Origin: Stratiolaelaps scimitus
Taxonomy: Eukaryota > Arthropoda > Arachnida > Mesostigmata > Laelapidae
Assembly (NCBI GenBank): GCA_019614645.1
Contig: JABWDB010000018.1
Coordinates: 3,154,501 to 3,218,500 of the forward strand
Reading direction: 5' to 3'
Length of the DNA stretch: 64,000 nt
The notes under the pieces were generated by a model, which did no database searches, was not told where the DNA came from, and saw only the letters and a program-made list of their open reading frames with translations. Shown in pieces: positions 49,690-61,683 of the stretch; within the stretch, counting starts at the first letter, position 1, and the number at the start of each line of letters is the position of its first letter. Made by a program: the position numbers and the translations under genes.

Positions 49690-50480
49690 GATCTTCGTCA
49701 ATATATTGATCCTCGGTTTCTATGGCCCCAGCCTATCTATGGGGCAGCAGGTGGATCCCATGGTGGAAGACGAGCTCGTCAAAGGAGGCGATCTACCTAC
49801 CCATTCAGCCAATTTAGGACCTCTGCTTTCCCCACAGGTGGCGTTCTATGGACCTGAATAGGTGGTAATCTCGTTGTCTGGACTATACGCTGGAGCGTTG
49901 TCTGGACTATACGCTAGCTGCGTCAAACTTTCCCAGCCAAGATCGGTTCCGGTACGGTAGGTGGCCAAAGGAACCTGCGTCTTAGCATTATCAAGTTGCA
50001 ATATCACTTTACGCCGTCGTTTGCCAGTCCGCAGCAGTTTCCTGTCAATTTCTCGGTCAAATTGGCTACCATATGGCCATGGCCTCGTGGTCTAACCACT
50101 CCTTTTTGAATTGAGGGTTTTCGTAGAATATCAATTTTTCATCCTCCGTAACAATGTTATCTAGAAGACCCTTCCTTTTTTACAAATGTCGAGGCGGGTT
50201 CCGATCACTTCTTCATTGACGTCATGTGGCACCCGTTTTTCTCCTTTTGCACCTTTCCTACCGCAGATAGACTTTAGTTGACTGGACTATTCCCAGCGAA
50301 GCGGCAAGCTCACGAGTTGACTGGGCCCTATTCTCATTCAAGGGAAGCAGCAATTTGTCGTCGTCTACCTTTAGCGACGGCCCGAAACGTTCTTTGCACT
50401 TAAACCACCACAGACTCAATCTGATACTGTGGATTGCCTTTCCGCTTTGCATATACGATCCTGACGATCTCAGCTGCATT
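49690..50480 (-). pseudogene. Mariner remnant 3 (near full length, dead)
   Basis: Minus-strand reading: LNENRAQSTRELAASLGIVQ near 50265-50340 is the second helix-turn-helix region. QFDREIDRKLLRTGKRRRKV is followed by ILQLDNAK near 49960-50065, the second catalytic Asp (DNAR in the family). EVLNWLNEW lies near 49800. FDELVFHHGIHLLPHR and then DQYID, near 49710-49780, are the C-terminal end (the family has FxxGIHxLPxRW...YF). Stops and frameshifts are many, and a 24-bp tandem duplication interrupts the middle. Composition and motifs match remnants 1 and 2, not the intact 3-kb element. It abuts a LINE endonuclease fragment on the right. Confidence 0.75.
49872..49919. repeat. 24-bp tandem duplication inside mariner remnant 3
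   Basis: CGTTGTCTGGACTATACGCT occurs at 49872-49891 and again, exactly, at 49896-49915. It is a local slippage or duplication event after the transposon died. Confidence 0.9.
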
Positions 50481-50693
50481 TTTCCAGCAATAATTATTAG
50501 GGCTAGACTAGTGAACAGCGAAATGTGTGGCTACACAGCCGCAGTAGAGTTGTCCATGCAGAAACTCACCCCTAATAATCAACAACTAAACTGACAGGTG
50601 ATACCATGAACAACATGGTGTTATTTATCTCGGCTGAAGGCTCGGGCGGAGCCGGGTTAGACTCACAAGTCACACAGAAGAGCAGGAAGATGT

Positions 50694-51514
50694 TTGTTAT
50701 CTCAAAGTCGGGTGCACAGGAAGCTCATAGGCCCAATGCCGCTCGCGGCTGAGCGTGTCCGTACAGGTGGCGAGCCTGACGGGACGATAGACAGAGGTGT
50801 GCAACCGATGAATGACTGCGCATCATTATCATCTGCGAAGTTATCATGGGGGGATCGTTATAATGTTCTCCGGTGCGACCGGGACTCGAGGGGTGGCGGT
50901 GTATGTGTCCTTATAGCGAAAAACCTGAAATGCTGTGAAGTGAATATATTGTGTGATGCAGAATGGTGGCAGTCGATTTGTACTATAACCTTGACTTCAT
51001 CCGTTTAGCATGCATCTACGCCACTAACGCCGGAAGCGCTGCAGAGCGTAAACAGAGCGTAAAAGACTCGAACTCGACGGAGGTCAATTTTACAAACTCT
51101 TGTGTTGAATATGGGCTTTACCAACTGATAACGGAGGTAACCCGTCTACTTAAACGCGATCCTAATTCTCAAGCCATTTTTACCCAAGGAAACATCTTAG
51201 ATCTTCGACTTACGACCGATCCTTTTATTATCGATGAACTATCTACTCTGACATGCCCGATACCCTCCGATCATGATGCGATAACCTTTACTGTACTTTT
51301 TGATATGGGTTGTATGGTAAACGATAAAGGTGGCTATGACTTTTGGAGAGGAGATCATGAAAGCATCGAGGCTAGGTTATGCCACACTCCGTGGAGAACG
51401 CTTTTTTCGAGCTGTGAGTCTGTAGATAGTATGTTCAATACATTTATCTACCAACTCCACTTTGGCCGCTACGGAGCGAGTTTAATCAAAGTTCTTAACA
51501 CGAGTCTCGCCTAG
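50694..51514 (+). pseudogene. LINE AP-endonuclease domain, frameshifted
   Basis: The first frame contains WGDRYNVLRCDRDSRGGGVC, then VLIAKNL. This is the characteristic middle of the apurinic-type endonuclease in Jockey/CR1-type LINE ORF2. After a shift near 50990 the next frame reads VEYGLYQLITEVTR, then ILDLRLTTDPFIIDE and IPSDHDAITF. SDH is the catalytic Asp-His motif at the end of this domain. The frame ends at 51512-51514 without reaching a reverse transcriptase. The enzyme nicks target DNA to prime reverse transcription. This copy is dead because of the frameshift and lacks the N-terminal catalytic strand. Confidence 0.75.
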
Positions 51515-51519
51515 ATGTG

Positions 51520-53190
51520 GAATCGATCGCTCGACTCTTAGCTTACCTCCTATCACTGACCTACACAAACATTCAGATATGCGATTTTACAAAAGGTTAC
51601 TATCTCAAACGAGTATTAGAAATATTTTAACGTCAGACAAAATAATCTGCGGAGTGGACAAACTTTATCATCAGTGCAAATCACCAAAACCGAACGAATC
51701 AACAATATGTTTTCTTTTCAAGCCACACGAATGCTCACGAGACACGAATGCACATACTAGGCACTAACAAATTTTTGTACACCATATGTATACCTCCATT
51801 TTATTAAAAAAGGTGTTTTTGAATTAAAAAAATAATAATTAAGTCCCATGCCAGGCCCGAGTCTCTGAGAGGGTCAAGACCCAGATACCCTTAGTGGAAA
51901 TTGGCCCGTACCTAATGCTTCGACAATGCTACGAATAATTTTATATGTGTTGCTTTTACGAAAACGTTCATCTGTAACATGCGAAACCGCAATTCGAGCT
52001 CAGTATTTCACTTTTTCACGGTTCTAGTCAAAGTAGGATAAATGTACAAGAAATCTGTGCCTGTTCCAAGTAACGCGAGCTTTTGATATTCCGTTAGTAA
52101 ACAATATTCAGCCATCCGAAGCGCGTCAAACATCTGCGCTATATGCCTCTCAGTATATTTCATAGTCTTTACTTCCGAAATCAGCGTTCCTTTATCAGAA
52201 GTGGACACAAAACAATCACAACACTTTCCTACTATCGCCTCGACCCTCAGCTTCGTTATCGTCCACAGTTAACTGGTGCTAATCGACACCAAACTTCTTC
52301 CACTAGAACTGAGCGCGCATCGGGCGGATTTTCCGGCCCACTTCATTATCGCAATGGATTGCTCAATATGGCGAAACGAATTCTCTGCGCAAAAAAGCAG
52401 ATGCGGCCGAAATCCTGTTTCGACAGCTGCGAGACGAACTGCATAAGGAGGTATCGTCTCCTATTCAGCCAGTGAGGCATAAGTGGATTAGCCGTTGGCT
52501 TCCAGTAGACGAGCTAACGGAGCTAGGGGGCAGACCCGCTACTGCGAGCTGCCCCGCCGTGAAGATTCGAATTGGCACGGGCGGCGTCTGCAGCAGCTCC
52601 TGCAATCGCAAGATTGGCCAAGCAGCTGGATAGTAAGGTGTTGAAACATGTGAGATATGCTGACAGATGAGAGTTCTCGGTCGGCGTGCTGACTGGCAGA
52701 AGTGGGGCGGGCTACTTAGATTGGGCTTGTTAATAATGTAATTGCAAAACACGTCCCGGCTAGCAAACAACCTGTGAACTTCTGACGTGTCACCACTCTT
52801 GCAACAACGGCCTGCAGGAAATGAGAACGTTCAGATGCTCGGATTTTTTGTGTGCGAGGCTAATTTCAGTAACACCTAGTGGCGTTATGCTTAATACGTG
52901 TGTCTGTACGTGTAATTTTTAGGGCTAAGGTGGAGAAGCGGTTTAAGTCACGAATCGTTCATGTGGAACGTATCGATTTACGGGTAGTGTGCTCGTATTC
53001 GATACAATTATTCTACGTTCAAACTCTGTTCCTAAAGGAAACGTTTAAATATATTGTTTACAGTCGGAGTTTTACAGCAAATGATGTCTTCGCTTCAATG
53101 ATTGTTATAGGTACAGAAGCTTTCTAAAATAAGATACGCTCTAGAATAACATTTAAAGTTGATAAATATCTTAAGTTTGTGTAAATATCT
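51520..53190. other. Unassigned region
   Basis: No domain is recognised. Open frames at 52143-52475 (plus) and 52465-52770 (minus) overlap and show no signature. Confidence 0.4.
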
Positions 53191-53207
53191 GTATATATAT
53201 ATATATA
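53191..53207. repeat. (TA)n left of the Tc1 element
   Basis: The tract abuts the left terminal repeat and matches (TA)n at 54783-54796 on the right. The element evidently split one microsatellite. Confidence 0.85.
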
Positions 53208-54782
53208 CAGTGGTGTGAATAAACATAGGGCACCCACTATATTTCAACAAATCGTTACAAAGAATACACATTTGAGGCATTTATTCTGTGTCAGATTAAT
53301 GTACGTGTCAAATAACATATTTACCACAAAGAACAGCGCATACAACATCGCATGCAGCCTGCTACAACAAAATGTGTCATATTTCGGTGGTGAAAAATGA
53401 TAGTACACCCTCAGTTATTGAGTGTTCTCGCTGAATTAGTTCAGTTTGTGTTGAGCATTCAAGCAGTACTGTAGTCATGGGACGCGCTTCGAGCCTTACT
53501 GATGCAGAGAAAGCAGTTATTACCGCTTTACACCGTGCAGGAAAGACTCAAGCTGCAATTGCCAGAGAAATCGGCAGAAGTCGTCACGTAGTGCAAAATT
53601 ATTTACGCAGTCCGTCGACGTATGGTACTAAGAAGTCTACAGGACGTCCACGAAAGATCAGCCAGCGAACTGCCATGCACATTTGTCGATTGGCCTCGAA
53701 TTCGACCATAAGTTGTGAAGCAATCAGGCAAGGGTTAACCCTTCAGGTTCATAGATCAACAGTTTTAAATGCAATTAAGCGTTATCCGCATATCATACGG
53801 GCGCAAATGAGAACAAGACCTCGTCTTCAACAACGCCATATGATTGCCCAACTAAACTTCGCCCGCAACATTATGGACGTGACTGGACATTGATGAATAT
53901 TGGGGCAACGTTTTTTTAAAAAGTGTCCTGAGGGTGTAAATCTATCTAAAAGGTACTATGTTGTTTCAAATCGTCTCCAGTGACGAGAAGAAGTTAAATT
54001 TGGATGGGCTAGATGGATTTAACGGTTACTGGCATGATGTACGTAGAGAGTCGCGGTACTTCTCGAAGCACATGTTCGGCGGAGAGTGCTTTATGGGTTG
54101 GGGAGCTTTGCAAACTTGGATTCACTTTCATCTCATCTCAAATGAATAGCGAGGACTATCAGCAGATGTTGACCAACAACCTACTACCATTTAGTAGCAG
54201 ATTTCACCTACTTCCAATTGTTTTCTAACAAGATAACGCTTCAATTCACGTCAGCGCTAGTACACATGCGCGGTTAAGACGGCATGACATTGGTACCCTA
54301 GAGTGGCCAGCATGTTCTTCTTAGCTCAACCCGATGGAGAACCTCTAGGGCATTCTTATCCGAAGAGTATACGCGTCGAATCGACAGTATATATCCGTGG
54401 AAACACTAAAAAAGGCGTTGTTGGAGGCCTGGGGAGATGTCAGCAACCGGATCCTGCTCAATTTCGTTGATAGTATGCCAAACCAAGTCTTTGACGTTAT
54501 AATTAGCAAGGGTGAGTCCACACGGTACTGATTAGCACAAGAAAACAAGAACTAATTCAGCTAGAACACTCAATAACTGAGGGTGTACTATCATTTTTCA
54601 CCACCGAAATATGACACATTTCGTTGTAGCAGGCTGCATGCGATGTTGTATGCGCTGTTCTTTGTGGTAAATATGTCATTTGACACGTACATTAATCTGA
54701 CACAGAAGAAATGCCTCAAATGTGTATTCTTTGTAACGATTGTTGAAATATAGGGGGTGGCCTATGTTTATTCACACCACTG
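53208..54782 (+). mobile_element. Tc1-type transposon with long IR/DR ends
   Basis: Inverted terminal repeats of 233 and 232 bp (53208-53440 and 54551-54782) differ at about seven positions. They begin CAGTGGTGTGAATAAACA. Inside each, a second related motif GGTGGTGAAAAATGATAGTA (53386-53410 on the left) repeats the outer end, giving the IR/DR layout known from Tc1-like elements with two transposase sites per end. Flanks are (TA)n on both sides, consistent with insertion into a TA microsatellite and TA duplication. Total length 1575 bp. The transposase inside is broken, so the element can move only in trans. Confidence 0.93.
53477..54531 (+). pseudogene. Tc1-type transposase, broken (D34E)
   Basis: The ATG at 53477 opens a 138-codon frame: a helix-turn-helix with LTDAEKAVITALHRAGKTQA near residues 7-26, a GRPRKIS AT-hook-like linker near 56-62, and a second helix region with RSTVLNAIKRYP. 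It ends at a stop at 53891-53893. The catalytic region follows with shifts: SSDEKKLNLDGLDG near 53970 (first catalytic Asp), YWHDVRRE, a diverged GGECFMGWGA, QDNASIHV near 54231 (second Asp) and LNPMENL near 54330 (Glu). The last two are 34 residues apart, the D34E spacing of Tc1. In-frame stops replace residues just before LNP and after ENL. The C-terminal end reads to a stop at 54529-54531. Confidence 0.88.
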
Positions 54783-54796
54783 TATATATATATATA

Positions 54797-55764
54797 AAAT
54801 TATTGTAATGAATCACTGAATGTTATATTGTATAAAATGTACAAAAATATAATTAAGCATAAGCAATTGTCAAAATGCGCGAATCGGCGGTGCATGTTGC
54901 TTTCAGATCGTTTTTATCTATTTTTTTGTGTTGTATAAAATGTGTAAAAATCTATTATTATCCATCTCACTATTTTGGCTATCTTGTTAATCCATTTAGA
55001 GCTCGCCGCCAACGATATCGTGGAACGGCTCTGAAATTTGCCCACACGCAATACAGAACTGGTGCCAACCGCGAAATTCTCTCTCGACTACTTCCTTGCA
55101 TCGATCAATTTTACTGAACCCCCAAGCTTTTCACGAATATGTCCTCCGTTCAAAGAATTATCGTAAAAGACTTACAGAAAGATGGCTTGATGCAAGATGC
55201 AGGTTTTACTTTTAGTCATTTAACTCGGAACTAAGCGTAAATGCTCTTACGATGGCATTTAACAAAAGCACATATACAATTTGATTACACGTTTGCTTAC
55301 ACCTCACCTAACCACCGGTTGACATATTCTCGTCTGGGCCGTTTGTTTGCAAATGAATCTTCACAGACTTGTAAATGAATTCTGCTTGTGACTAATGGCA
55401 CATGTGTGTACATTGCATTTTCGCAGCCGCGTATTCGCGCAGCGGTGAATGTTGCGTGTTCACGCGTAATGCTGCGCTGCTCTCGTCGAAGATCAGAGGT
55501 TTTTTCACAGAATGCAGACAATCACCGGCTTCCCACCCATTTGTGGACATGGCGATTTCGGGAAAACCGTCCTCATGCAACCGATCATTTCTTCCCCGTT
55601 CGAATTGCACACCCGATGAGCGTCTGCAACTTTTTTTCTCGTTTTATTCTCGTCTGGATACATTATATGTACATGCTTGACGCATGGATTTAAACGATTT
55701 GATCAGACGGACAGGCGCGTTCTGCTCTAAATTGCAGGTTAGCATTCTCTCCTCTTTGTTATGT
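54797..55764. other. Unassigned region
   Basis: Between the Tc1 element and the SINE I see only overlapping open frames on both strands near 55297-55693, with no signature. Confidence 0.4.
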
Positions 55765-55905
55765 TACCGATTGTAGGCCTGAAAGTCTCGCATTGTGTCT
55801 CAGCAAAGAGCGTTGAATACGGGTTCGGGTCCCGCGACACGGTGGCATACAAGAGAACTTAAGCATTGTAAAGATTGCAGTCTCTTTAATAAACCAATAA
55901 ACCTT
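55765..55905 (+). mobile_element. tRNA-headed SINE family 2, plus-strand copy
   Basis: GAAAGTCTCGCATTGTG aligns with the AAGTCTCTGGCTGTAA of the 58-kb copy. ACGGGTTCGGGTCCCGCG near 55818-55835 is a strong box B. The tail follows: GAGAACTTAAGCATTGTAAA, then TTGCAGTCTCTTTAATAAAC and a short CAATAAAC repeat. Box A is too decayed to place. The order (pol III head, short linker, LINE-like tail) defines a tRNA-derived SINE. Confidence 0.7.
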
Positions 55906-56492
55906 TACCTGTGCCGCGCAAATACCCGCGCATCCGCATCGAACGCGTTTGGAGCGCAGAAAGATAAATACAAAGTTTCCGACGCGGCCTAGTTTATATT
56001 TAGCCCTACTGGTCTACTCTCCAAGCCTTGCCTCACGTTGCCTTTTACTAATTAGGAAGCTTACACAATCGGACATTTTCGACATCCTACCATATACACA
56101 ATATATAAAGTACATGAATCTTCCGCGAGTGGAAAGTTTTGCAGCGGGCCCGTGTAAAAAACTTGAATTATGAAAAACGCGTGATTCGTATTCGTTTGGT
56201 AGTCAACAGGGGGAATTTCTCTAATCTTTGTGTGGATCCAGCGAATATGGTGTCAATTAAACGAGTATTTAAAATTGTTTACAAAATTAACTTCTAATGT
56301 TCCTAGCACGATTCTAGTTGAACTAGTGATTCTACTGCGCGCCCGTTCTTTGTGGACGGTACCCTACGAGGGTTGACGCTACTCGAACGGGAAATACTCA
56401 TGCCCAGTTATAGAACCGTCCACTTTAGTCAATTTAGCTAATGTTACTAAATTAACTAATTAATTAATTCTCTTTACTCAATGTTCTGCAGC
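55906..56492. other. No feature seen
   Basis: A mixed-composition stretch with short frames only; a TTAATTAATTAATT run lies near 56455-56470. Confidence 0.4.
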
Positions 56493-56575
56493 ATTTTCAT
56501 TTCATTAGTGGTTTATTTTCGGAACTGCAGTTTCACAATGCTCAAGTTCTCGCAAAAAAAAATTTAGGGATTTTA
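56493..56575 (-). mobile_element. LINE 3'-end copy, extreme 5' truncation
   Basis: On the minus strand: AAATTTTTTTTTGCGAGAAC, then TTGAGCATTGTGAAACTGCA and GTTCCGAAAATAAACCACTA, then ATGAAATGAA. It is nearly identical to the end of the 10-kb LINE (9892-9976), including the T run before the tail. Only about 80 bp inserted. Confidence 0.8.
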
Positions 56576-57978
56576 GAGATTTTAATAATTAGAGAAATAG
56601 AGCAACTGACGTGAACGTATAGTACGATGACTCGACAATAAAGTTTTATCTGATATAAACACACGGGAACGAAAGATCCGCTATCAATGCCACCTTATTC
56701 ATTTCATTGCTGAACGTTGAACCATAACATCTACATATATATATTTTTTTTTGTTTCAGTCGTATTGTTCGTTTAGAATGTTCGTGTACGTGCCGACGCT
56801 CCTTCGAGAGTAATTACCCAGGAGTGAATCAATACAGCAAAAGCTCATCATCATCTTGCCGTTTCATTGATTTAGCCTCTCCCGGTTAACAGAAGAGCTG
56901 CAAGCGGAAGCCAGTTCGCTATCTTTGCAAAGTTTGCACCTCAGCATCTCGATCATTAGAAGGACGGATGTAAGGCGTTCGAATGGCGCCGGCGTACAGC
57001 AACCACAACTCTTCGGTTACTAAGGTTTGGCATAAATCAGGGCTGTTAAAGTTGGCTCTATGAATTTATAGGTTCGCCTATCAACGGTTGCCTAATCTCT
57101 GCTTTGCAAAACGTGTTGAGAGCGTGCACGCGCCCAACTCCCGTATAGCGGATAGATGAAGGGAATTTTGTATGTGAACGATTTGTATCTGGCGCATCGT
57201 TGAAACTGCGTCGTGAAACTATTATTGAAAGACGTTCAGGAAGTTCATAATAGCGAATAAATGGATCGAGGAGATCGAAGGAAGGTGACGTCTGGGCCCA
57301 TAATAGGCCTCTGTAATAGCATGGGCTGAGAAATTATAGACTCATCTGTATGCGAACATCTATAGTCTTGAGTAAACTAGGGCTAGTCTGAGGAATAGGC
57401 GTATATACTAATAGTCGTATATTTTAATACCACTCTCTTGGACCGTTTCGCAACTAAAACATGCTTAACGGAAGTAAGCTCAAGGGACCTTATCGAGATA
57501 GCGTATGCAATCATGGCCTGTCTTCATGTACGTAATTGAGAACACATTCCCTTGGAGTCTTCAAGAAATGGGCTAATCATTGTTGGAAGGGCTGAACAAC
57601 TTCTTGCATATAGCTTATTCCCGCCGACTTCATAGCGTATTCGTTATGTCCTAGTCGGAGTCCATGTATGCCTGACAGTCAGTTGAAGCAGGAAAATTAG
57701 AAAATTCCCTACGGGCCGCGGTAGCAGATCTGGCCTCCACAGCTATCAGAAAAGGTTCGGCACCACCCCGCTACTACCCCACGACGATTAGTGTCGTAGC
57801 CTTCGTCAAACGGTCGAATACAACGTCTACAAAAATCAGCTTTTTCGACTGAGCCATTTATCGTAAGTTAGTGGAGAGTAAGTCACCAAAGAGATATTAA
57901 GGTATATTCCTATTTCTGATTAAATTTGCCCATTTTAACCTACCCGCCCGTAATTAGCCCTTTAGTACAGGTAAAAGC
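56576..57978. other. No feature seen
   Basis: About 1.4 kb of AT-rich sequence without open frames worth naming or recognisable repeats. Confidence 0.4.
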
Positions 57979-58122
57979 TAACCATTTTATTGATTTATTC
58001 ACGGAACTGCAACGCTCAAGTTCTCTTTGTGTCACGAGGTCGCGGGGCACGAACCTACGGCCTCCGGCACCTTACAGCCAGAGACTTGGGTGTCAAAACC
58101 ACCGCGCCGACGGCTTAACGGT
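57979..58122 (-). mobile_element. tRNA-headed SINE family 2, best head
   Basis: Minus-strand reading: GCGCGGTGGTTTTGACACCC (box A region), AAGTCTCTGGCTGTAAGG, GGCCGTAGGTTCGTGCCCCG (box B at about 58044-58055), GACACAAAGAGAACTTGAGC, then GTTGCAGTTCCGTGAATAAA and an AT-rich end. It is the clearest example of the family. The tail has lost several bases between GAGC and GTTGCAG relative to the LINE version. No target duplication is visible. Confidence 0.72.
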
Positions 58123-61100
58123 TGAATTATGTTATTTTGGCACCAGGAAGGATGGAAGTCAGTCGAATTTGTATGATAAACAATAACATCTTAGGTACCT
58201 CCAGCACTAGTTGGCATTATGTCATTGTACCCATAAGCTTGTGTCTTTTCAGTTAACTATTAGTCTCTTACTCTCGAAGTAGGCACATACACAGAGGCTG
58301 GCAGTAGAACAGCTGCAATTAGAAAGTGACAGCTTCGCTCGGCTGGCTTGTTTTCTGCTGACCACACACAAGCAGTACCAATTTACCGGACTAACGTTTC
58401 TACAGAAAGCGAGAAAGTCCAGTCTAGTCAGGCTCTCGCCAACTACCAATTTGCAGACGACTGAGCGGTCGTCAAATCCCCCGGGAATATCTTACACACG
58501 TCATGGCTGGTGGTCCAACAAGAGAACCGCGTGAGAGTTTGCCTATGGTGGGGCTCTCGATCGAGGTGTCTACACTTTCATTCTGAGGGTCTCGGGTATT
58601 TAGTCCTTTTAAAGATTGAGGACTCTTTCTCATCGTAACGAGATCGGCTGAAAGCTCACCCAAGCGGCACCAAATGCAGCGCCTTGAAGCTGTTGTTCTG
58701 CGCTGTGACAAATGTCCTTATTTTAGGGAGCATTTTCATTACGAATCCTTTTGACTCCGCTGCTGTTAACACTGGCGCGATGCTATCTCTACGCACACTT
58801 TCGTTGAAACCTAAAAAATCACTTTCGTTGAAAGCTTTGAAACCTACGGTGAATGATAGAACAGTGCAATGTCCTAGTCTAAGCATACTTCATTTGGTCT
58901 TCAAAGAGATGTTTTTCTTAGGACGAATTTAAATTGGGGCGCAGAGGTATTTAGTGAACAAATGCTAACAGGGAGTAGGTTCCAAAGGAACGGACCACGC
59001 ACTGCACAAGTTTTGCGACCAGCGTTTTTTTATGCTGTTTAACGTTGTTTAAATGGAGCTCTACCAGTTTTGATATAATATTTTTAGACACAATAGAGTG
59101 CCGATCCCGGCGGCGTGGTGCATTCGTGTGTGCCAATCGGGCCACGAATATCCACGGGTTAGCTCCCCGCCGTTGCACATTTGTATTTAAGGGGTCCGGC
59201 TTATGAAGCAGTGCCGAAAGCAGTTTTCGTGGACGTTAAATGTTGACAGTGAGTCTGCTAGATTTCTTTCTGTAATTTCGGCAGTTTGGCCGGCATATTG
59301 ATCAATAATTGAATATAATATCTGTTAATTGGTAAAAACCTCATTCATTCTACGTCCTGATGATTTTCCTTTTCTTCCTTACAAGAGCACCTTTTCAAGC
59401 ACCTTTCGTGCCAATATATATCTTCGTGATAACAACTCTCGTTTCAGATCGTTATACCCCGATGTATAATAAGTCTCTCAGACTTTCATCGCTTTACCGC
59501 TCCAACTAAGCACTTCTCTCAGTGTACCTATCTATCTATATCTTTCTCTGGATCGGCCTGTGTCCTTCGTGAGTGGATGGGCACAGCCGCTATTCTCAGT
59601 GCAGTAAATCCCTAGCTCGCAAACGCGCGCCTTCGAGCTAACGATTCAACGTGCCCATAGCCACTACAAGGGTCCCCTTTGCGCCTTGTTCATTATAACG
59701 CAAGCTGGAACTACAATAGATAAGAGTGCTTGAAACAAGTAGATTGTCGGCCTTCACAACACGAGGTTTGATATGATACAGGTCGTCGTACTTAGATAAC
59801 TCTATATTTCGTTAGTTACTCATATGACATTTCTATGATCTATTGACAGCTCGTTGAGTAAGTATTTCTCATTCGGAGTTGATAGGGACAGGGTCACATT
59901 AATTTGTGCACAGTGCAAATTCGTATACGACACGTGATCGCTGGGCTCATTTTGGAAAATTTCTTAGAGCACGTCTTTCTGTAACAACGGTTTGAAACAC
60001 ATTGCGATCATATCCCGGAGGGTTTAGCGGGCTACCGCAGAAGCGGTTCGTTGATACAGATCGATAATTTCTGATTTAGAATACACTTGAATGACATTTG
60101 CTAGCTGTTGCTACAGGAGCCGTTTTTATTCAATCAATCGTTTTACATGCAACGTAGAGCAAAGCGCGATCGTCGAAACATAAGCAGCACAGCTTTCACT
60201 GGATGCCGCATGTGGTCGCGGTTTTTTCATTATGTTAACCTCCCCATTGCGGTCAACAGGGCCCACTTCCCATGTTTCCTCTCGTATGTGCCTCTGTATA
60301 CGCAACCATATTGTATAATACAAATTTGTGATCGCACAGGCCAGTATAACGCTTGACAAAGCATGGTATGCCCACTATATACTGAACTTCCCCTCGGCCA
60401 CAAGTGTGCGCACTGCTTCTGATCGACATGATGAATTATTAATGGTAGGTAGGCCAAGTCAAAAATCAGCAGAATTCACTGATGGCGTGCAAATGTCAAG
60501 GCCAGCCAGAGCAGTGCCACTAGATAACAATACATAGATTGCTTGCTTTAGTTCAGGTTGTACACTCGCTATTCAATCACTACGATGCGGTGCGTTGAAT
60601 CGACGCCACAAGATGCGGTGGCGGCTGGGTGGCCTGTTGTTGTTGTTGGTGGTGGTCGTGGTGGTGGTGCATCACGGCGGCGGCGGCAGCGGCTGGAGTC
60701 GCTGCTTAATCAAAGACCCGTGCAGAGACATTGCCATCTTCACTGTATGCTTCGTCAATGGCCAATTTTGGCACGTGCCTCATTCACGGGATGGCCGAGA
60801 ACGACAGTCACGTTAATGATGTCGCTGCTGTTGGCAGTGATGCATAAGTGTTAATCCGTTTTAGCCCAGCGTCGCTATTACGGACGACAATCGATCTGGG
60901 ACGCTTTTTGCGCTTCTTGTCTTCTCAAAATCGGAGTATTTCGTCCGCGTTTGTGCACAACGTCAACAGTAGTGCCCTATCTCAAATTTCATCTGGCCCA
61001 CTGGGTCGCTTGCATAGCTCTTTTACCGTACAGTGCGGAACTATGTGTATAATATTATAGATGAAGTCAAGCCGGAAAATACCGGAGATATATAATATAA

Positions 61101-61683
61101 TGTTGCGTTTCGTTTCGATCGTATACGGGATAAGCTGATCATCGATCGAAGCGGCCTTATAGCAGCTATTCGTACCGTTCAACTAAATTAAGTGTACAGT
61201 GGCTGGCCACTTAATTGGAATCACTCAATATTTAACCAACATTAGCCATCGTTGGAATGTGAAGATTGATTGACCTTCCTCTGAAGGTCAATCAAGGTGA
61301 AGTAATGACATCTAATTACGACGAGAAGCACGACGATACACGTCGCAACCGATCCTCGAAGGGGCTATTACTTACTACCGCTTCACTATAGAATAATTAG
61401 TTACGGTCTAATAGCAATTCAAAAGAACGAAAAGAAATCAATAATATATCACGTCGTTTATGTAGACAATAACGACAAGTATTTCCCCGATGCCAACGCA
61501 AGATTCCGGTTCAGGCTACGCAGATCTTAAAGAAAGATCTTCATCCCAGGCATACACTAGATTGATTTCCAATCAGCCGTTACCTAATATGTAATATTTT
61601 CTTTCCGTCTCAGTCGCTATCAGTATGTATGGATATATACATATGGATACCAATAAAGCTGTACCTTTACCTTTACATACATA
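58123..61683. other. Unassigned region
   Basis: There is a GGT/GGC-rich block at 60634-60700 and a 13-bp hairpin (TTGATTGACCTTC / GAAGGTCAATCAA, loop CTCT) at 61265-61294. A minus-strand frame at 58656-58886 contains an internal FNES duplication and is unrecognised. Confidence 0.4.
60613..60816 (+). CDS. Doubtful small ORF with hydrophobic N terminus
   Basis: The ATG at 60613 opens 67 codons: MRWRLGG, then a run of Leu and Val encoded by GTT and GGT/GTG repeats, HHGGGG, and a short Cys-containing end (CLIKDPC, then VCFVNGQF). It looks like a signal peptide but arises from a simple GGT-type repeat, and another frame over the same bases is open for 98 codons. No promoter, splice site or homology supports it. 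It is included only because nothing else codes here. Confidence 0.12.
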   Translation: MRWRLGGLLLLLVVVVVVVHHGGGGSGWSRCLIKDPCRDIAIFTVCFVNGQFWHVPHSRDGRERQSR

